Positions 39,613 to 47,736 are shown, counted from the first letter of the stretch. The stretch: DNA of 64,000 nucleotides from Bradyrhizobium japonicum USDA 6 (GCF_000284375.1 NC_017249.1:4380001-4444000), one strand, 5' to 3'. Program-made: numbers and translations. Notes: generated by a model from the letters alone, not told the origin.

Positions 39613-39637
39613 AACGACCGTTCCTGCGCCGCGTTCC
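39613..39637 (-). promoter_or_regulatory. EcfG-type promoter (GGAAC-N16-CGTT)
   Basis: Minus-strand GGAAC (39637-39633) and CGTT (39616-39613), perfect spacing; drives DUF6894 gene 4. Confidence 0.75.
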
Positions 39638-39639
39638 TA

Positions 39640-40001
39640 TGGGCCTCTTAATCTCACGCCGGGCCGACCGATTTACCTGCCGAAACGCTCGACATTGCCG
39701 GCCACGATTTTTCTGTAGTGATATCTCGTCGGCGGTGCCGGTGCCCGCCGCGATCTGTCGCGGCCGCATGTCGATGACCTGGAGGGCATCAGCCATAAGA
39801 GCCAGCATCGAATACAAGCAAGCATGCGAACTCCAGTCCAGGCTGATAAATGTTGCGGAACAAGGCGGTGCGCGCAGATTAAGCCTCCGTGGCAGCCCGG
39901 GTTCCTAGCCACGTGCGTCAGCGACATCGTCTCCCGGGACGCGCGTCAGCGATAGGAACGAAATGTACCGTAAGCCGCTTGGTCGCTAAAGGAACCGCAG
40001 C
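39640..40001. other. Intergenic stretch with a degenerate small gene
   Basis: On the minus strand near 39.70-39.82 kb, MLALMADALQVIDMRPRQIA looks like the start of a small rhizobial helical protein that loses frame after about 30 codons. Nothing else recognised. Confidence 0.35.
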
Positions 40002-40064
40002 ATGAAAGTCGTCTGTCTCGCCTTCGCTATTGCAATCGTCCTTCCCTGTGCCGCTTTCGCTTAA
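40002..40064 (+). pseudogene. Orphan signal peptide
   Basis: A 20-codon frame encodes only a perfect signal peptide (MKVVCLAFAIAIV, then LPCAAFA) and stops at TAA right at the expected cleavage site. It looks like the 5' stub of a secreted protein gene whose body is deleted or out of frame. Confidence 0.55.
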
Positions 40065-40175
40065 GGCAGAAGAGGTGGGGGAAAGCGCGGCCTTGCGAAG
40101 GTTGTTAAGTCCAATGAACGCCGCGCCGCACACGTTCGCTCCGGCGTAAATTAGCCAATATCAAGGGACACCTCT

Positions 40176-40457
40176 ATGCATCGATCGATCGCAATCGCTT
40201 TCGCAATGACCTTCTCTTGCGTCGCCGCTTCCGCATCGGCCGAGCAATGCGAGGACAAGCTCCAGCAGGATAAATCTCAGCAGAACTCAGCCGACGAGGC
40301 CCAAGTGAGGGGCGACCTCAAGGCCGGTTCGCAATGCGCTACTCCAGGCGATAAGGAAGAGTCAGCAAAGAAGAACGAGGACAGAGCCGCAAAGCTCAAA
40401 AGCGAAGGGAAGGTGGAAGACCACACCACCACCGGCCAGCCACGTACCAAGGAATAA
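40176..40457 (+). CDS. Secreted small charged protein
   Basis: A 93-residue protein with a signal peptide (MHRSIAIAFAMTFSCVAASA, SAE cleavage). The mature part is hydrophilic with two Cys (EQCEDKLQQDKSQQ and GSQCATPGDKEESAKK) that could form a disulphide. Its tail reads HTTTGQPRTKE. The stop lies at the break-point of the truncated DUF892 gene on the other strand. No family recognised. Confidence 0.65.
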   Translation: MHRSIAIAFAMTFSCVAASASAEQCEDKLQQDKSQQNSADEAQVRGDLKAGSQCATPGDKEESAKKNEDRAAKLKSEGKVEDHTTTGQPRTKE

Positions 40458-40459
40458 GG

Positions 40460-40865
40460 CCAACGGCGTGCAAGCATCTTGGCCCATGCGATGAGGGTGC
40501 CGTACCTCGTGATTTCGTAGTGCTCGACGGCCTGGGCCGCCGCGATCAGTGCCGCGTCCAGCACCTGCTTTTCGTCAATATCGCCCGCGACTTCGCTCGC
40601 TTCCTTGAGGATTCCGTCAATCGCAGGGCAATCGACGCCCTTAGCCTCGACGCCGTGCATCTCGAACACTTTCTCAAGCCGGGTGATCTGGCCCTTGGTT
40701 TCGGAGAGATGCGTCTGGAACCCGTTCTTGAGGCCGAGATCGCTCGCTTTCTCGATCATGTCCGGAAGGTTCTTCGCGATCTGCTGCTCGGCGTAATAGA
40801 TATCCTGCAGCGTATGCACGAAGAGGTCGTTCAGCGTCTTTAAGTCCTTGGTAAAAAAAGCCCAT
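40460..40865 (-). pseudogene. Truncated, frameshifted DUF892 paralogue
   Basis: Starting MGFF, a 7-base T run (6 expected) shifts the frame; restoring it gives TKDLKTLNDLFVHTLQDIYY, AEQQIAKNLPDMIEKASDLG, AQAVEHYEITRYGTLIAWAK, clearly DUF892. Homology ends near 40470, after which the last 40 or so residues are missing; the sequence there encodes the opposite-strand secreted protein. The EcfG-type promoter upstream is intact. Confidence 0.8.
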
Positions 40866-41185
40866 GGCGTCCTCCTGTGTTTCTGCTCTGCAAACAGCCG
40901 GTAATGGAGAGCGTTCCCAATCTTACAGCGTGCGAAAGCTCACGTTCCAGCCGCTCGCGCAGGATGCGCCAGAACTCGGGTGCGAGTTTTGCCACCATGA
41001 CTTCGATGACCGCGATATTGTCCCGCTCGGCCTCGTGGCCGCTGCGCCATAGGACCCTGGCCGGGCGCCCGGACAAAGCTGGTCGCGCCGCCGAATTTTC
41101 CGGTCAGTTCTTCCAGGAATTCCTCGAACCAGCTTTGCGAAACCGGCTCTCCGTCACCGCGCTCCTTCGGCAGGAGAATCTGCAC
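40840..41185 (-). pseudogene. Frameshifted small conserved protein
   Basis: A GTG at 41185 starts QILLPKERGDGEPVSQSWFE, EFLEELTGKFGGATSFVRAP then GQG. A frameshift follows and the next frame continues LWRSGHEAERDNIAVIEVMV, LAPEFWRILRERLEREL. Corrected, this is a small rhizobial protein (...LTDRFGG.TA..R.PA.G.W......V..D.I.V.EVM...LD..WW...R..LE..F). It follows the isochorismatase gene by 13 nt, in the same operon. The frame runs on through the DUF892 promoter to 40840. Confidence 0.65.
40893..40917 (-). promoter_or_regulatory. EcfG-type promoter (GGAAC-N16-TGTT)
   Basis: Minus-strand GGAAC (40917-40913) and TGTT (40896-40893), 16-nt spacer, upstream of the broken DUF892 paralogue. Confidence 0.7.
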
Positions 41186-41198
41186 GAGAAGGATTTAC

Positions 41199-41837
41199 TC
41201 ATGACACAAGCCTTGCCCTGGAGCTGCCCGGCCAGCTGCCGAGAAGCGTTTCGGTCGTTACGCATTCCACCTGCTGCCCGAAGCGGTTCATGTAGATGTT
41301 CATCATGGAATCATGCGTTTCGTCAGCCGAACTGCAAAGTGCGTCAGTGACAAGAATGACGCGGTATCCCCAGTCGACGGCGCCGAGCACCGTCGCCAGC
41401 ACGCAGACATCCGTCTCGCCGCCGGTAATGATGATCGTATCGACATGAGCCGCGCGCAGCTGCTCGTGAAGATCGCTTCCTGTCCAGGGCGAGTAAACGT
41501 GTTTGTCGAAGATGCGTGCGGGCGGTACGAACCGCGCGAGATCCCGAACCAGTCCGATCATTTCGGGACCAAGCTCGTCGATGGTCATCGATCCCCAGCG
41601 CTCATAATAGCGTCGCCACATGCCGGCACCCTGGCCCGGCTTCTGCGCCGGGATGAACCGGGTGAAGACGGTTCGCTCGGGGTGGGCCGCCGCGACCGAA
41701 ACGACATTCGGCAAAACCCGCGGCAGCCACGGCATCTTCCATGCCGTGCTTTCCGCGAACATCCTCTGCATGTCGACGCAAATATGAACCGCGTTCTCTC
41801 CGGGTGCCCCAAAGCGGAGCTCATCGTTCTTTGGCAT
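41199..41837 (-). CDS. Isochorismatase-family cysteine hydrolase
   Basis: A 212-residue enzyme with the full triad of the family: Asp in ICVDMQRMF (D22), Lys in FDKHVYSPW (K112) and Cys in GGETDVCVLATVLGA (C145), plus the cis-peptide region before TDVC. Members hydrolyse isochorismate, nicotinamide or related amides; the specific substrate cannot be told. A consensus EcfG promoter lies 27-51 nt upstream, so it is stress-induced, unlike housekeeping pncA. The broken small gene at 40.84-41.19 kb follows it. Confidence 0.88.
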   Translation of the reverse strand: MPKNDELRFGAPGENAVHICVDMQRMFAESTAWKMPWLPRVLPNVVSVAAAHPERTVFTRFIPAQKPGQGAGMWRRYYERWGSMTIDELGPEMIGLVRDLARFVPPARIFDKHVYSPWTGSDLHEQLRAAHVDTIIITGGETDVCVLATVLGAVDWGYRVILVTDALCSSADETHDSMMNIYMNRFGQQVECVTTETLLGSWPGSSRARLVS

Positions 41838-41863
41838 TGGCGCCGTCCTCGAAAGTGAGCTTC

Positions 41864-41888
41864 AACGGAGCGGCGCGACCTTGGTTCC
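41864..41888 (-). promoter_or_regulatory. EcfG-type promoter (GGAAC-N16-CGTT)
   Basis: Minus-strand GGAAC (41888-41884) and CGTT (41867-41864), perfect consensus; drives the isochorismatase-family gene. Confidence 0.76.
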
Positions 41889-42092
41889 TGTCCTGAAAAG
41901 GGGTTGCGGCGAGCAACCCGGCTAGCCACGCGGCAATGAGCGGGGAAAGATGGTCAAAGGTGCGGTGACGCACCGCGTCCAGCTGCCGCCGGCTCTCAAC
42001 CTCGGCTGATGTCGCGCTGTCGATTTACTCCAGTCCCGCTTCCCGCTAGCCTATCCGCATTGCAAATGCGAATTTCATTGTGGGGTAGCGTT

Positions 42093-42329
42093 ATGTCGAG
42101 TGCGATTGAGTTGATTGTCGATGGCTATGCCCGACTGAAGGATCGCCAGTCGCTCGAGGATCTACGGATGCACCGCCGGCGCTTGGCGGTCGACCTAAAG
42201 GCCAGGGAGGGCTTCGACTGCCGGTCATCGACCGCCCAACTCGAGCAAGATATCGCTGCAATCGAGGGGGCTGCAGACGCTGTCAGGACCCGTGTGGGGG
42301 TAGGGGAACCTGAAGGGACCACGGCGTGA
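42093..42329 (+). CDS. Small helical hypothetical protein
   Basis: A 78-residue protein starting MSSAIELIVDGYARLKDRQS, then LEDLRMHRRRLAVDLKAREG and QLEQDIAAIEGAADAVRTRV. Two helices joined by a short loop, antitoxin-like in size and layout but without a DNA-binding motif. The pattern (IELI..GYARL.DR.AL..L..HR..L...L) is common in Bradyrhizobium islands. Function unknown. Confidence 0.65.
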   Translation: MSSAIELIVDGYARLKDRQSLEDLRMHRRRLAVDLKAREGFDCRSSTAQLEQDIAAIEGAADAVRTRVGVGEPEGTTA

Positions 42330-42359
42330 TGGCAGGCGGTTGCCTATCCCTGTTGCCCC

Positions 42360-42620
42360 GGCGGGCACTCCGAGTTGGACGGCAAGCGAAACGGCGCCAC
42401 ACGGAGCTGAGGACGGGGTTCGGCATCTCGGGAGTCGCCCTCACGTCGCCGAGGCGGTGCTGAACCACCTGCCCCCTTGGCTGGTGCGCACCTATGACAC
42501 GAACATCTACTTCAAGGAAAAGCGCGAAGCGCTGAATTTATGGGCGGGCGCATCTGATGGGGCTGGTCGAGGGTGCCCCGAGCACCGTGGTGCCGATCAG
42601 AGCTCGACTATGGCGCTATG
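42360..42620 (+). pseudogene. C-terminal remnant of a tyrosine recombinase (integrase)
   Basis: Plus-strand blocks: RPHVAEAVLNHLPPWLVRTYD and, in the same frame, FKEKREALNLWAG, then after a frameshift HLMGLVEGAPSTVVPIRAR. 'HVAEAVLNH....L...YD...Y..EKR.AL..WA.HL' is the C-terminal catalytic region of phage/island integrases, including the nucleophile Tyr in RTYD. The N-terminal two thirds are gone. It lies tail-to-tail against the HipA-like module, suggesting that module came in on an integrative element. Confidence 0.75.
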
Positions 42621-43458
42621 CAGCCAGCGCCAGAACCTGATCCGCTGCTTCTGGTACGCTGTGTGCCGGGATCAGCTCGAGATCGTCTTTGGCTGCTTCG
42701 TGTTTCAACTCGGCGATCGCTCGCATTGTCGCTTGCAATGCCTTCTCAGGATACGTGATGTCGTCTTCGCGAGGAGCGCCCAAGATCACTGCACCCCGGC
42801 TCACGAAGCCTTCACGCTTCACCATCACTAGCTCGTAGAGCTTGCCCCGCACAGTGCCAACCGATGCTGAGAGTCCATTCGGCCGCAAAGTGGCAAAATT
42901 GGCACCTCGGCTTTCGTAAAGGAAACCGATCCGCGGCGGCATGCCGTTTGAGATGAGCTGCACATCGCAATTGAAGCTGTTCGCGAGTTCCGGACGGCGT
43001 TCGATGACGCTTTGCCGCACTTGCGCCTGCCACTGCTTGGTTCCTTCTTGCGCGGTAGTTTCGTCCTCTTGCGCATCGAGCTCGTCGAGACTCGCCATCG
43101 AGCACGATCGATAGACGGCTTGGCGCAATACGCCATATCGTTCGGCGCGCGAGGACGCCTCTTTCCAAGAGCCGAGCGAGAAACCAGTCAGCGGAATGGT
43201 GGGATTTGCGTTGCCTATTTGCGACCGCAGCGCATCGAGCACGAAATCGATCATCTGGGACAAGTGCGCCCGCCTCGACCCATACAGGGCCTTAAGTACG
43301 TCCTCGCGCACCGTGCGCTTCACTTCCCCGCCCGCCGCATCAGAGACGACAATGGCCACGGTAATGCGCTCACCCGAGCCGGTGATGGGTTCGAAAAACA
43401 CTGGCGCCCAGCTGGCCCGGTATGAAGGCGCTGTTTGGACATCGAGTTTGATGCTCAT
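42616..43458 (-). CDS. Partner protein of HipA-like kinase, unknown family
   Basis: A 280-residue soluble protein. N-terminal region: YRASWAPVFFEPITGSGERI, TVAIVVSDAAGGEVKRTVRE, beta-rich; middle: helical (AHLSQMIDFVLDALRSQIGN; SLDELDAQEDETTAQEGTKQ). C-terminal: GLSASVGTVRGKLYELVMVK, GAVILGAPREDDITYPEKAL. The opening 'PVFFEP...GERI.VAIVV.D' recalls the DUF3037-type partners often paired with HipA-like kinases, but I cannot assign a family. Its ATG overlaps the stop of the kinase gene (ATGA), so the two proteins are made together. Possible substrate, antitoxin or effector. Confidence 0.7.
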   Translation of the reverse strand: MSIKLDVQTAPSYRASWAPVFFEPITGSGERITVAIVVSDAAGGEVKRTVREDVLKALYGSRRAHLSQMIDFVLDALRSQIGNANPTIPLTGFSLGSWKEASSRAERYGVLRQAVYRSCSMASLDELDAQEDETTAQEGTKQWQAQVRQSVIERRPELANSFNCDVQLISNGMPPRIGFLYESRGANFATLRPNGLSASVGTVRGKLYELVMVKREGFVSRGAVILGAPREDDITYPEKALQATMRAIAELKHEAAKDDLELIPAHSVPEAADQVLALAA

Positions 43459-44216
43459 AGCTGCATCCTAAGCTGCGTGTTGGGGAACCTTATTCCGATG
43501 TGGTTAACGATGTTCACCAAACGATCGCACACAAAAGCGGCGAATGCCTGGGGTAGGTCAGGTCCGGCGACGCCGACGAGCTCCGCGGCGCAATCACGGG
43601 CCTGGACGTCGTCGAACAAATCCGCAAACCTCAGTGCATCGCGCTTCAGCCGCTGCTGTGCCACTTGGTCGCTGTTAGCCACAAAGGCCAGCCAGCATTC
43701 GATCATGACGTTGCGATCGGCGTAGTGCGGGTCGAGGTTGAGCGCCTTACCGTGATCAATCAAGGCAAACGTGTTCTCGTCCTGCCAGAGGATATTTTGA
43801 AGGTTTCGATCCCGGTTGTTGATCCACTCGTCAAAAGCCGCGACCTTTGGGAGTGCCGGCCAATTTCTGAGCAATTCGCCGAGCATCGATTGCGACTGAG
43901 GGCTCCCGGCGTCGAAGTTCAAGAATTGCGAGCAATTCGGGTGCGGAAGATCGACAGATCCAAACATCCAAGCGCCTGTTGCCTGATCCTTCAGGAGCAG
44001 GGGTTCGGGCGCCGGTAGGCCGACCGCGCGGCACAAAAGAGAGCAGTATATCTCGCCGAGGATTTCTTCGTCGGGCAACTTCTTGGCGACGACCGCAACG
44101 TCCGTCCCCTGAACGTCCGCAAAACCGCGCACCGCGCCCTTCAGTCCGGTGCCGACGGGCACAGCGCCGAGAAGTAGAACGCCGAATCGAATGGACATGG
44201 GCTGCGAGTGGGTCAT
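43455..44216 (-). CDS. HipA-like (HipA_2-type) protein kinase
   Basis: A 253-residue protein with a HipA-fold kinase core. DVAVVAKKLPDEEILGEIYC provides a candidate ATP-binding Lys (K45/K46) and helix C Glu. AFDEWINNRDRNLQNILWQD has the catalytic-loop D136 and N141, and FALIDHGKALN the metal-binding D154. It is shorter than HipA (about 440 aa), lacking the N-terminal domain, and fits the 'HipA-like kinase' group. It would phosphorylate a protein or other substrate. Bicistronic with the 280-residue partner; no HipB-like antitoxin is present. An integrase remnant lies just beyond. Confidence 0.82.
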   Translation of the reverse strand: MTHSQPMSIRFGVLLLGAVPVGTGLKGAVRGFADVQGTDVAVVAKKLPDEEILGEIYCSLLCRAVGLPAPEPLLLKDQATGAWMFGSVDLPHPNCSQFLNFDAGSPQSQSMLGELLRNWPALPKVAAFDEWINNRDRNLQNILWQDENTFALIDHGKALNLDPHYADRNVMIECWLAFVANSDQVAQQRLKRDALRFADLFDDVQARDCAAELVGVAGPDLPQAFAAFVCDRLVNIVNHIGIRFPNTQLRMQL

Positions 44217-44372
44217 GGGGCCTACCCGGATGGTGGGGGCACCTCTGTGGCTGAGTCAACGACGCAGTACGCTGGTCCGGCCCGGCGAGATTTGCTCGGC
44301 GCCCTAAGGGGCCCCCGGAAGGGGATGGCTCTCAGCAAATCAGCATGGGCAGAGAGGTGGACCGTCCGGAGG

Positions 44373-44597
44373 TTAGCCTTTGATCCGATTCTCTCGGACG
44401 TCTTTCAGAATTGCTTCGTACGTCGCAATCACCTGCTTATTGCGATCAATTGCCTCCTGGGTGACGTCTACCCAGGCGCCGCTTCCCTCGCGCTCACCTA
44501 GCGTCATCCTTCCCGACTCAAGGGGCTCGAGATCTTTCCTCAGTTGCTCAAGCTGCTTCTCGATGCCCCTTGCGTATTCGTGCCAGTCCGGTGCCAC
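44373..44597 (-). CDS. Small coiled-coil hypothetical protein
   Basis: A 74-residue protein from a GTG preceded by GGGAGGACGAGC: APDWHEYARGIEKQLEQLRK, then GSGAWVDVTQEAIDRNKQVI and ATYEAILKDV. The W..YA..IEKQ......L..LESG.M..G......WVD.T...I...K..I...E..L pattern is a widespread Bradyrhizobium small protein. Function unknown. Confidence 0.68.
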   Translation of the reverse strand: MAPDWHEYARGIEKQLEQLRKDLEPLESGRMTLGEREGSGAWVDVTQEAIDRNKQVIATYEAILKDVRENRIKG

Positions 44598-44719
44598 GCT
44601 CGTCCTCCCAGTCCTACAATGAGCTTGACGCAACTTTAGCGCGAACGCAAGCGGTCACAGGGCATTGGCACATTGGGAGTTAGCGGGCATGGTAGCTCCC
44701 TCATGGAATACCCCAGCGC

Positions 44720-45129
44720 GTGCCGGCTTACCTCGTTCGCACAATCGAGACCCGCGACCTGGTCGGGTTATTCGTCGCCGATGACGAAGACGACCTAGCG
44801 TTCGTGATGACGAATGCACGAATGCGCCTGAGTGCGAATACGTTGAGCTCCCCAACGGCGGGGTGGTATGGGACAGCCCTGCCAAGTCGGTACCCCTCGA
44901 CGCTGGCGATCCGCAGGACGAGGAATCCGAGCCAGAGGAATTCCCATGGGCTGGCGCCTCGCTCACCGAGCGCTGGTGGTACATCGCCTACGGGATGGAA
45001 GACGTCGAGTGGACGCCTTTTGACGACGATCCCCCCGGCCGTCCCGGACGGAGCCGCGCCCGGCAGGCTGGCGTCGGGTCATCCAGTTTCGGAAGCTCCG
45101 CGGTAACGAATGACCTGGGATTTTCCTAG
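44720..45129 (+). pseudogene. Frameshifted small acidic conserved protein
   Basis: It starts MPAYLVRTIETRDLVGLFVA, DDEDDLAFV; a frameshift near 44807 moves the rest, DECTNAPECEYVELPNGGVV and DSPAKSVPLD, EEFPWAGASLTERWWYIAYG, into the next frame, ending about 45129. Corrected, it is a recognisable rhizobial family (MPAY.VR......VG.FVAD...DL...VDECTD...CEY.E.P.GG..W..PA..VP......WAGASLTE.WW). One shift only, so a sequencing error cannot be excluded. Confidence 0.68.
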
Positions 45130-45194
45130 GGGTATGCTTTGCAGGAATGTCTCTTCAAGCTTAGCTTTAGCCGTGACCCGACAGGCACGAAGAC

Positions 45195-46199
45195 TTATTG
45201 ATCCGCGACCTTGGACCAAGTCCCGCTGCTGTCTTTCATGTCACGATGAGAGATACCGGTGTCCCAGTCGACGCAGATTCGGACATCCTTGAACTCATTC
45301 AAGGTGCATGCTTCACGCACGATGACCTTGCCGTTCATGTCCTCGACCGTTTTCAAGAAGGCGACTTTGCCTTGATTATCGACGTAGCTCAAACCGATGT
45401 TGCACACCTTTAGTTCAGGCTGGCAGGAGCGATGAAGGAGCGGCTTTCCGTTATTCTGACTCGCCGATCGGTCCATCGCCTTGTTTACCATTTCCGCCCA
45501 AGTAGGGGCAGTATCAGGCTTGGAGGTCCGCGAAGCGGTGACGCCACTGCCTGATGGGGACAACGACAAAGGTGCATTTGGCGGAGTTTGCTGCAGATTG
45601 GCGACGGGCGGAGTGACCTGAGATGGACGGCCCATCATGGTGACGCCCATTGATTGAAGCTCCTGAGGGCTCAGCCAGACCATATCCTGCGAAGACGTAA
45701 CGACCATCCGACCAATGATGGCGGCTGGGACGCCGAGCTCCTTTCCGATTTTCGCCATGGATACTGTTGCAGCACCTGACGCGGCAGTTTCTTCGCCATT
45801 TTCTCCTGAAGCTCCGTGGACGCCGACTTGTGCGCCGTAGCCGGCGTTCTTGGTCGAACCGGCAGCGAACATCAGAAAACACGCAGAGGCGCAAACCGCT
45901 GTTTTGCCAACGTTGGTAGACGTTTTGCCAAACCTGATAGCGTCGGCGATCTTTACACCTTCGAGCAAGTTGCCGCCTGGAGAATCCAGCCTCACGTTCG
46001 CGACAAACTTCCCGGAATCGTTGGCTTGGCGAACTGACTGCAAAAACTTGTCGGCGTCGCCTGGAACAATTTCTCCAGTGATCCAGATCGTCGCTTGCCC
46101 AGATTTACCCACGCCGACTTTGACTTCGGCAGAGTGGCCGTGAGTAGATAACGTAAGAAGTACAAGCGAAATTAAGACACTTGAGCGCGATTTGCCCAT
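45195..46199 (-). CDS. Periplasmic ClpP-like serine-peptidase-fold protein
   Basis: A 334-residue protein with an N-terminal signal (VLISLVLLTLSTHGHSA). A ClpP/crotonase-fold domain follows: IWITGEIVPGDADKFLQSVR, VANVRLDSPGGNLLEGVKIA, and TAVCASACFLMFAAGSTKNA with the likely nucleophile Ser in CASAC. The next GYGAQVGVHGASGENG holds a candidate His (VGVHG). A Pro/Ser-rich linker leads to a Cys-containing C-terminal domain (CQPELKVCNIGLSYVDNQGK, ACTLNEFKDVRICVDWDTG). This is the COG3904-type 'periplasmic protein'. GGGGGAGTG precedes the ATG at 46199. Confidence 0.8.
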   Translation of the reverse strand: MGKSRSSVLISLVLLTLSTHGHSAEVKVGVGKSGQATIWITGEIVPGDADKFLQSVRQANDSGKFVANVRLDSPGGNLLEGVKIADAIRFGKTSTNVGKTAVCASACFLMFAAGSTKNAGYGAQVGVHGASGENGEETAASGAATVSMAKIGKELGVPAAIIGRMVVTSSQDMVWLSPQELQSMGVTMMGRPSQVTPPVANLQQTPPNAPLSLSPSGSGVTASRTSKPDTAPTWAEMVNKAMDRSASQNNGKPLLHRSCQPELKVCNIGLSYVDNQGKVAFLKTVEDMNGKVIVREACTLNEFKDVRICVDWDTGISHRDMKDSSGTWSKVADQ

Positions 46200-46374
46200 C
46201 ACTCCCCCAATCGACGAGCATTGTCTCGCAACCTCGACGCGTACGCAAGGCCGAAGGGGATTGGCTGCCACGAAGCCCAACAAGGCTTGTCGGCTCATTG
46301 CGGAGGGCGCGTGCCCCGCTTAGTTGGTTCGCGACGAAGCAACATTTATCGAGCGATCCGCCCGCCGGTCGCAC

Positions 46375-46620
46375 TCAATATCGAGGCGTCCGATGACCGC
46401 TCTGACCCGTGGACGTATTGTAGTTGCCGCTGGTCCCGAAGTTATCACGCTGCGTGCCGTTGGGATTTGTAGCGACGTAAGGCGCCACGTAAGTTCCGTT
46501 GCTGCGGGTGTAGCCAGACGATGTGTGCGTGCTCGGGTTAGAGCCGGTACCAGTTAAATATTGCGCGTCGGCCGCGGTAGCGGTCAGCAAGAACGCCGCC
46601 GTCAAAATAAGCTGTTTCAT
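46375..46620 (-). CDS. Secreted Ser/Thr/Asn-rich small protein
   Basis: An 81-residue protein with a signal peptide (MKQLILTAAFLLTATAADA) followed by a low-complexity mature part rich in Thr, Ser, Gly, Asn and Tyr (YLTGTGSNPSTHTSSGYTRS, GNYNTSTGQSGHRTPRY). This type is frequent in Bradyrhizobium. Function unknown. Divergent from the 46.8-kb gene. Confidence 0.68.
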   Translation of the reverse strand: MKQLILTAAFLLTATAADAQYLTGTGSNPSTHTSSGYTRSNGTYVAPYVATNPNGTQRDNFGTSGNYNTSTGQSGHRTPRY

Positions 46621-46818
46621 CCCTGGTCCCCCAAATAGTGTTATTAGTTTGGGGATGCAACCACGAAGTCATTCGACAGTCGAGTTCGACTATTGGATGA
46701 GCCACAGCAGATGGTGCTTGCGAGCTTATGCAGGCAAATGTCTGAGGGAGGTCGCGCAGGGATAGCCGTGTATGAATTGCGCCACTGTCTACTAGCGCTG
46801 CAAAACTGGGGCAGGGGA

Positions 46819-47202
46819 ATGAAGACTCTCAATTGTATGCTGGCTGCGCTGACGATTGCGATCACCTTCGGCGCCGGGCTCCTGAATGCGCGTGCTGATA
46901 GCCTGCGCTGGGTATGTAGATACGAGGCGATGGCATCGCCATCTGGAATAAAGCAAGAGAGCTTTAGGCTCGAGTTTGTCTTGGACACACTAACCAAGAA
47001 AGCTGTGCTGATCGGCAACGCCGGCGTTTCTGACCTAGACGTTTTCAACGGTAACCAGGCCATCACATTTCAAGAAAAACTGGCCACAGGCGCAATTCAG
47101 ACCACGACGATCAGTCATACAGACGGTCGATCGGTACATAGCCGCCACTCGATCATGAACGGCACATTTGTCCCCTCGCAGTACTACGGCGGCTGCAAGT
47201 AG
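46819..47202 (+). CDS. Secreted hypothetical protein
   Basis: A 127-residue protein with a signal peptide (MKTLNCMLAALTIAITFGAG, ARA cleavage) and a beta-rich mature domain with Cys near each end (LRWVCRYEAMASPSGIKQES ... PSQYYGGCK), probably a disulphide. Centre: LEFVLDTLTKKAVLIGNAGV, AITFQEKLATGAIQTTTISH. Common in Bradyrhizobium; function unknown. GGCAGGGGA precedes the ATG at 46819. Confidence 0.72.
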   Translation: MKTLNCMLAALTIAITFGAGLLNARADSLRWVCRYEAMASPSGIKQESFRLEFVLDTLTKKAVLIGNAGVSDLDVFNGNQAITFQEKLATGAIQTTTISHTDGRSVHSRHSIMNGTFVPSQYYGGCK

Positions 47203-47209
47203 CTTCCAA

Positions 47210-47534
47210 AATCAGGTGGCAACGTCTGCTGGCTCGCTCGCGCTGATCGGCGGCAGCGCCGGCTTACGCGGCCGCTTCTTGAGATCTTTGTGGTTGAAGT
47301 GCCCGCGGGCGGGACCAGGACCAGCCAGCGCTTACATATCTTTCGCAGGGTAAACTCGGAAATGCCAAGATCGCCGGCCGCACGGATCATTGTCTTACTC
47401 CAAACTAGATCTCGGATCTCGGCGCGTGTCGTTTCTCTCCGCAGATGGCGACGCCCGATGGAAATCTTTCTGCTTTTGCGCGGCCGCTTGATCCCGTGCT
47501 TTCGCTCGAATGCCTTGGTGGCCCTGTCTTCCAT
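47210..47534 (-). pseudogene. Broken helix-turn-helix-like protein
   Basis: The frame reads AEIRDLVWSKTMIRAAGDLG, ISEFTLRKICKRW, then leaves frame where VPVPPRGHF would be expected. 'L.WS.PM...A.DFGIS...L.KIC.....PVPPRG.W' is a conserved rhizobial HTH-like segment. The downstream part is only recognisable in another frame, so this is a frameshifted fragment. Confidence 0.55.
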
Positions 47535-47736
47535 TCTTGATCGGTAGCGCGTCAGGCGCTCGGGGTACGCTGCGCATAGACCGCGCGCCCACCGTTTGGG
47601 CAGAGCGGGCCTCGGATGACGAGGTCGTGCTACTTGGCGCCCGTCAGTAACAAGCCCGCGCCGCTGCAGTAGAGTGGGCGTTCTACTTGCTCTATTTGCC
47701 CCACGGCGCTAACCCTATATCGGCAGGGAACGTCAC

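Noticed and set aside
39980..40000. GGAAC near 39.95 kb as a promoter for the orphan signal peptide
   Set aside because: At 16-nt spacing the -10 is CGCT; a TT pair occurs only 2 nt later, outside the accepted spacing.
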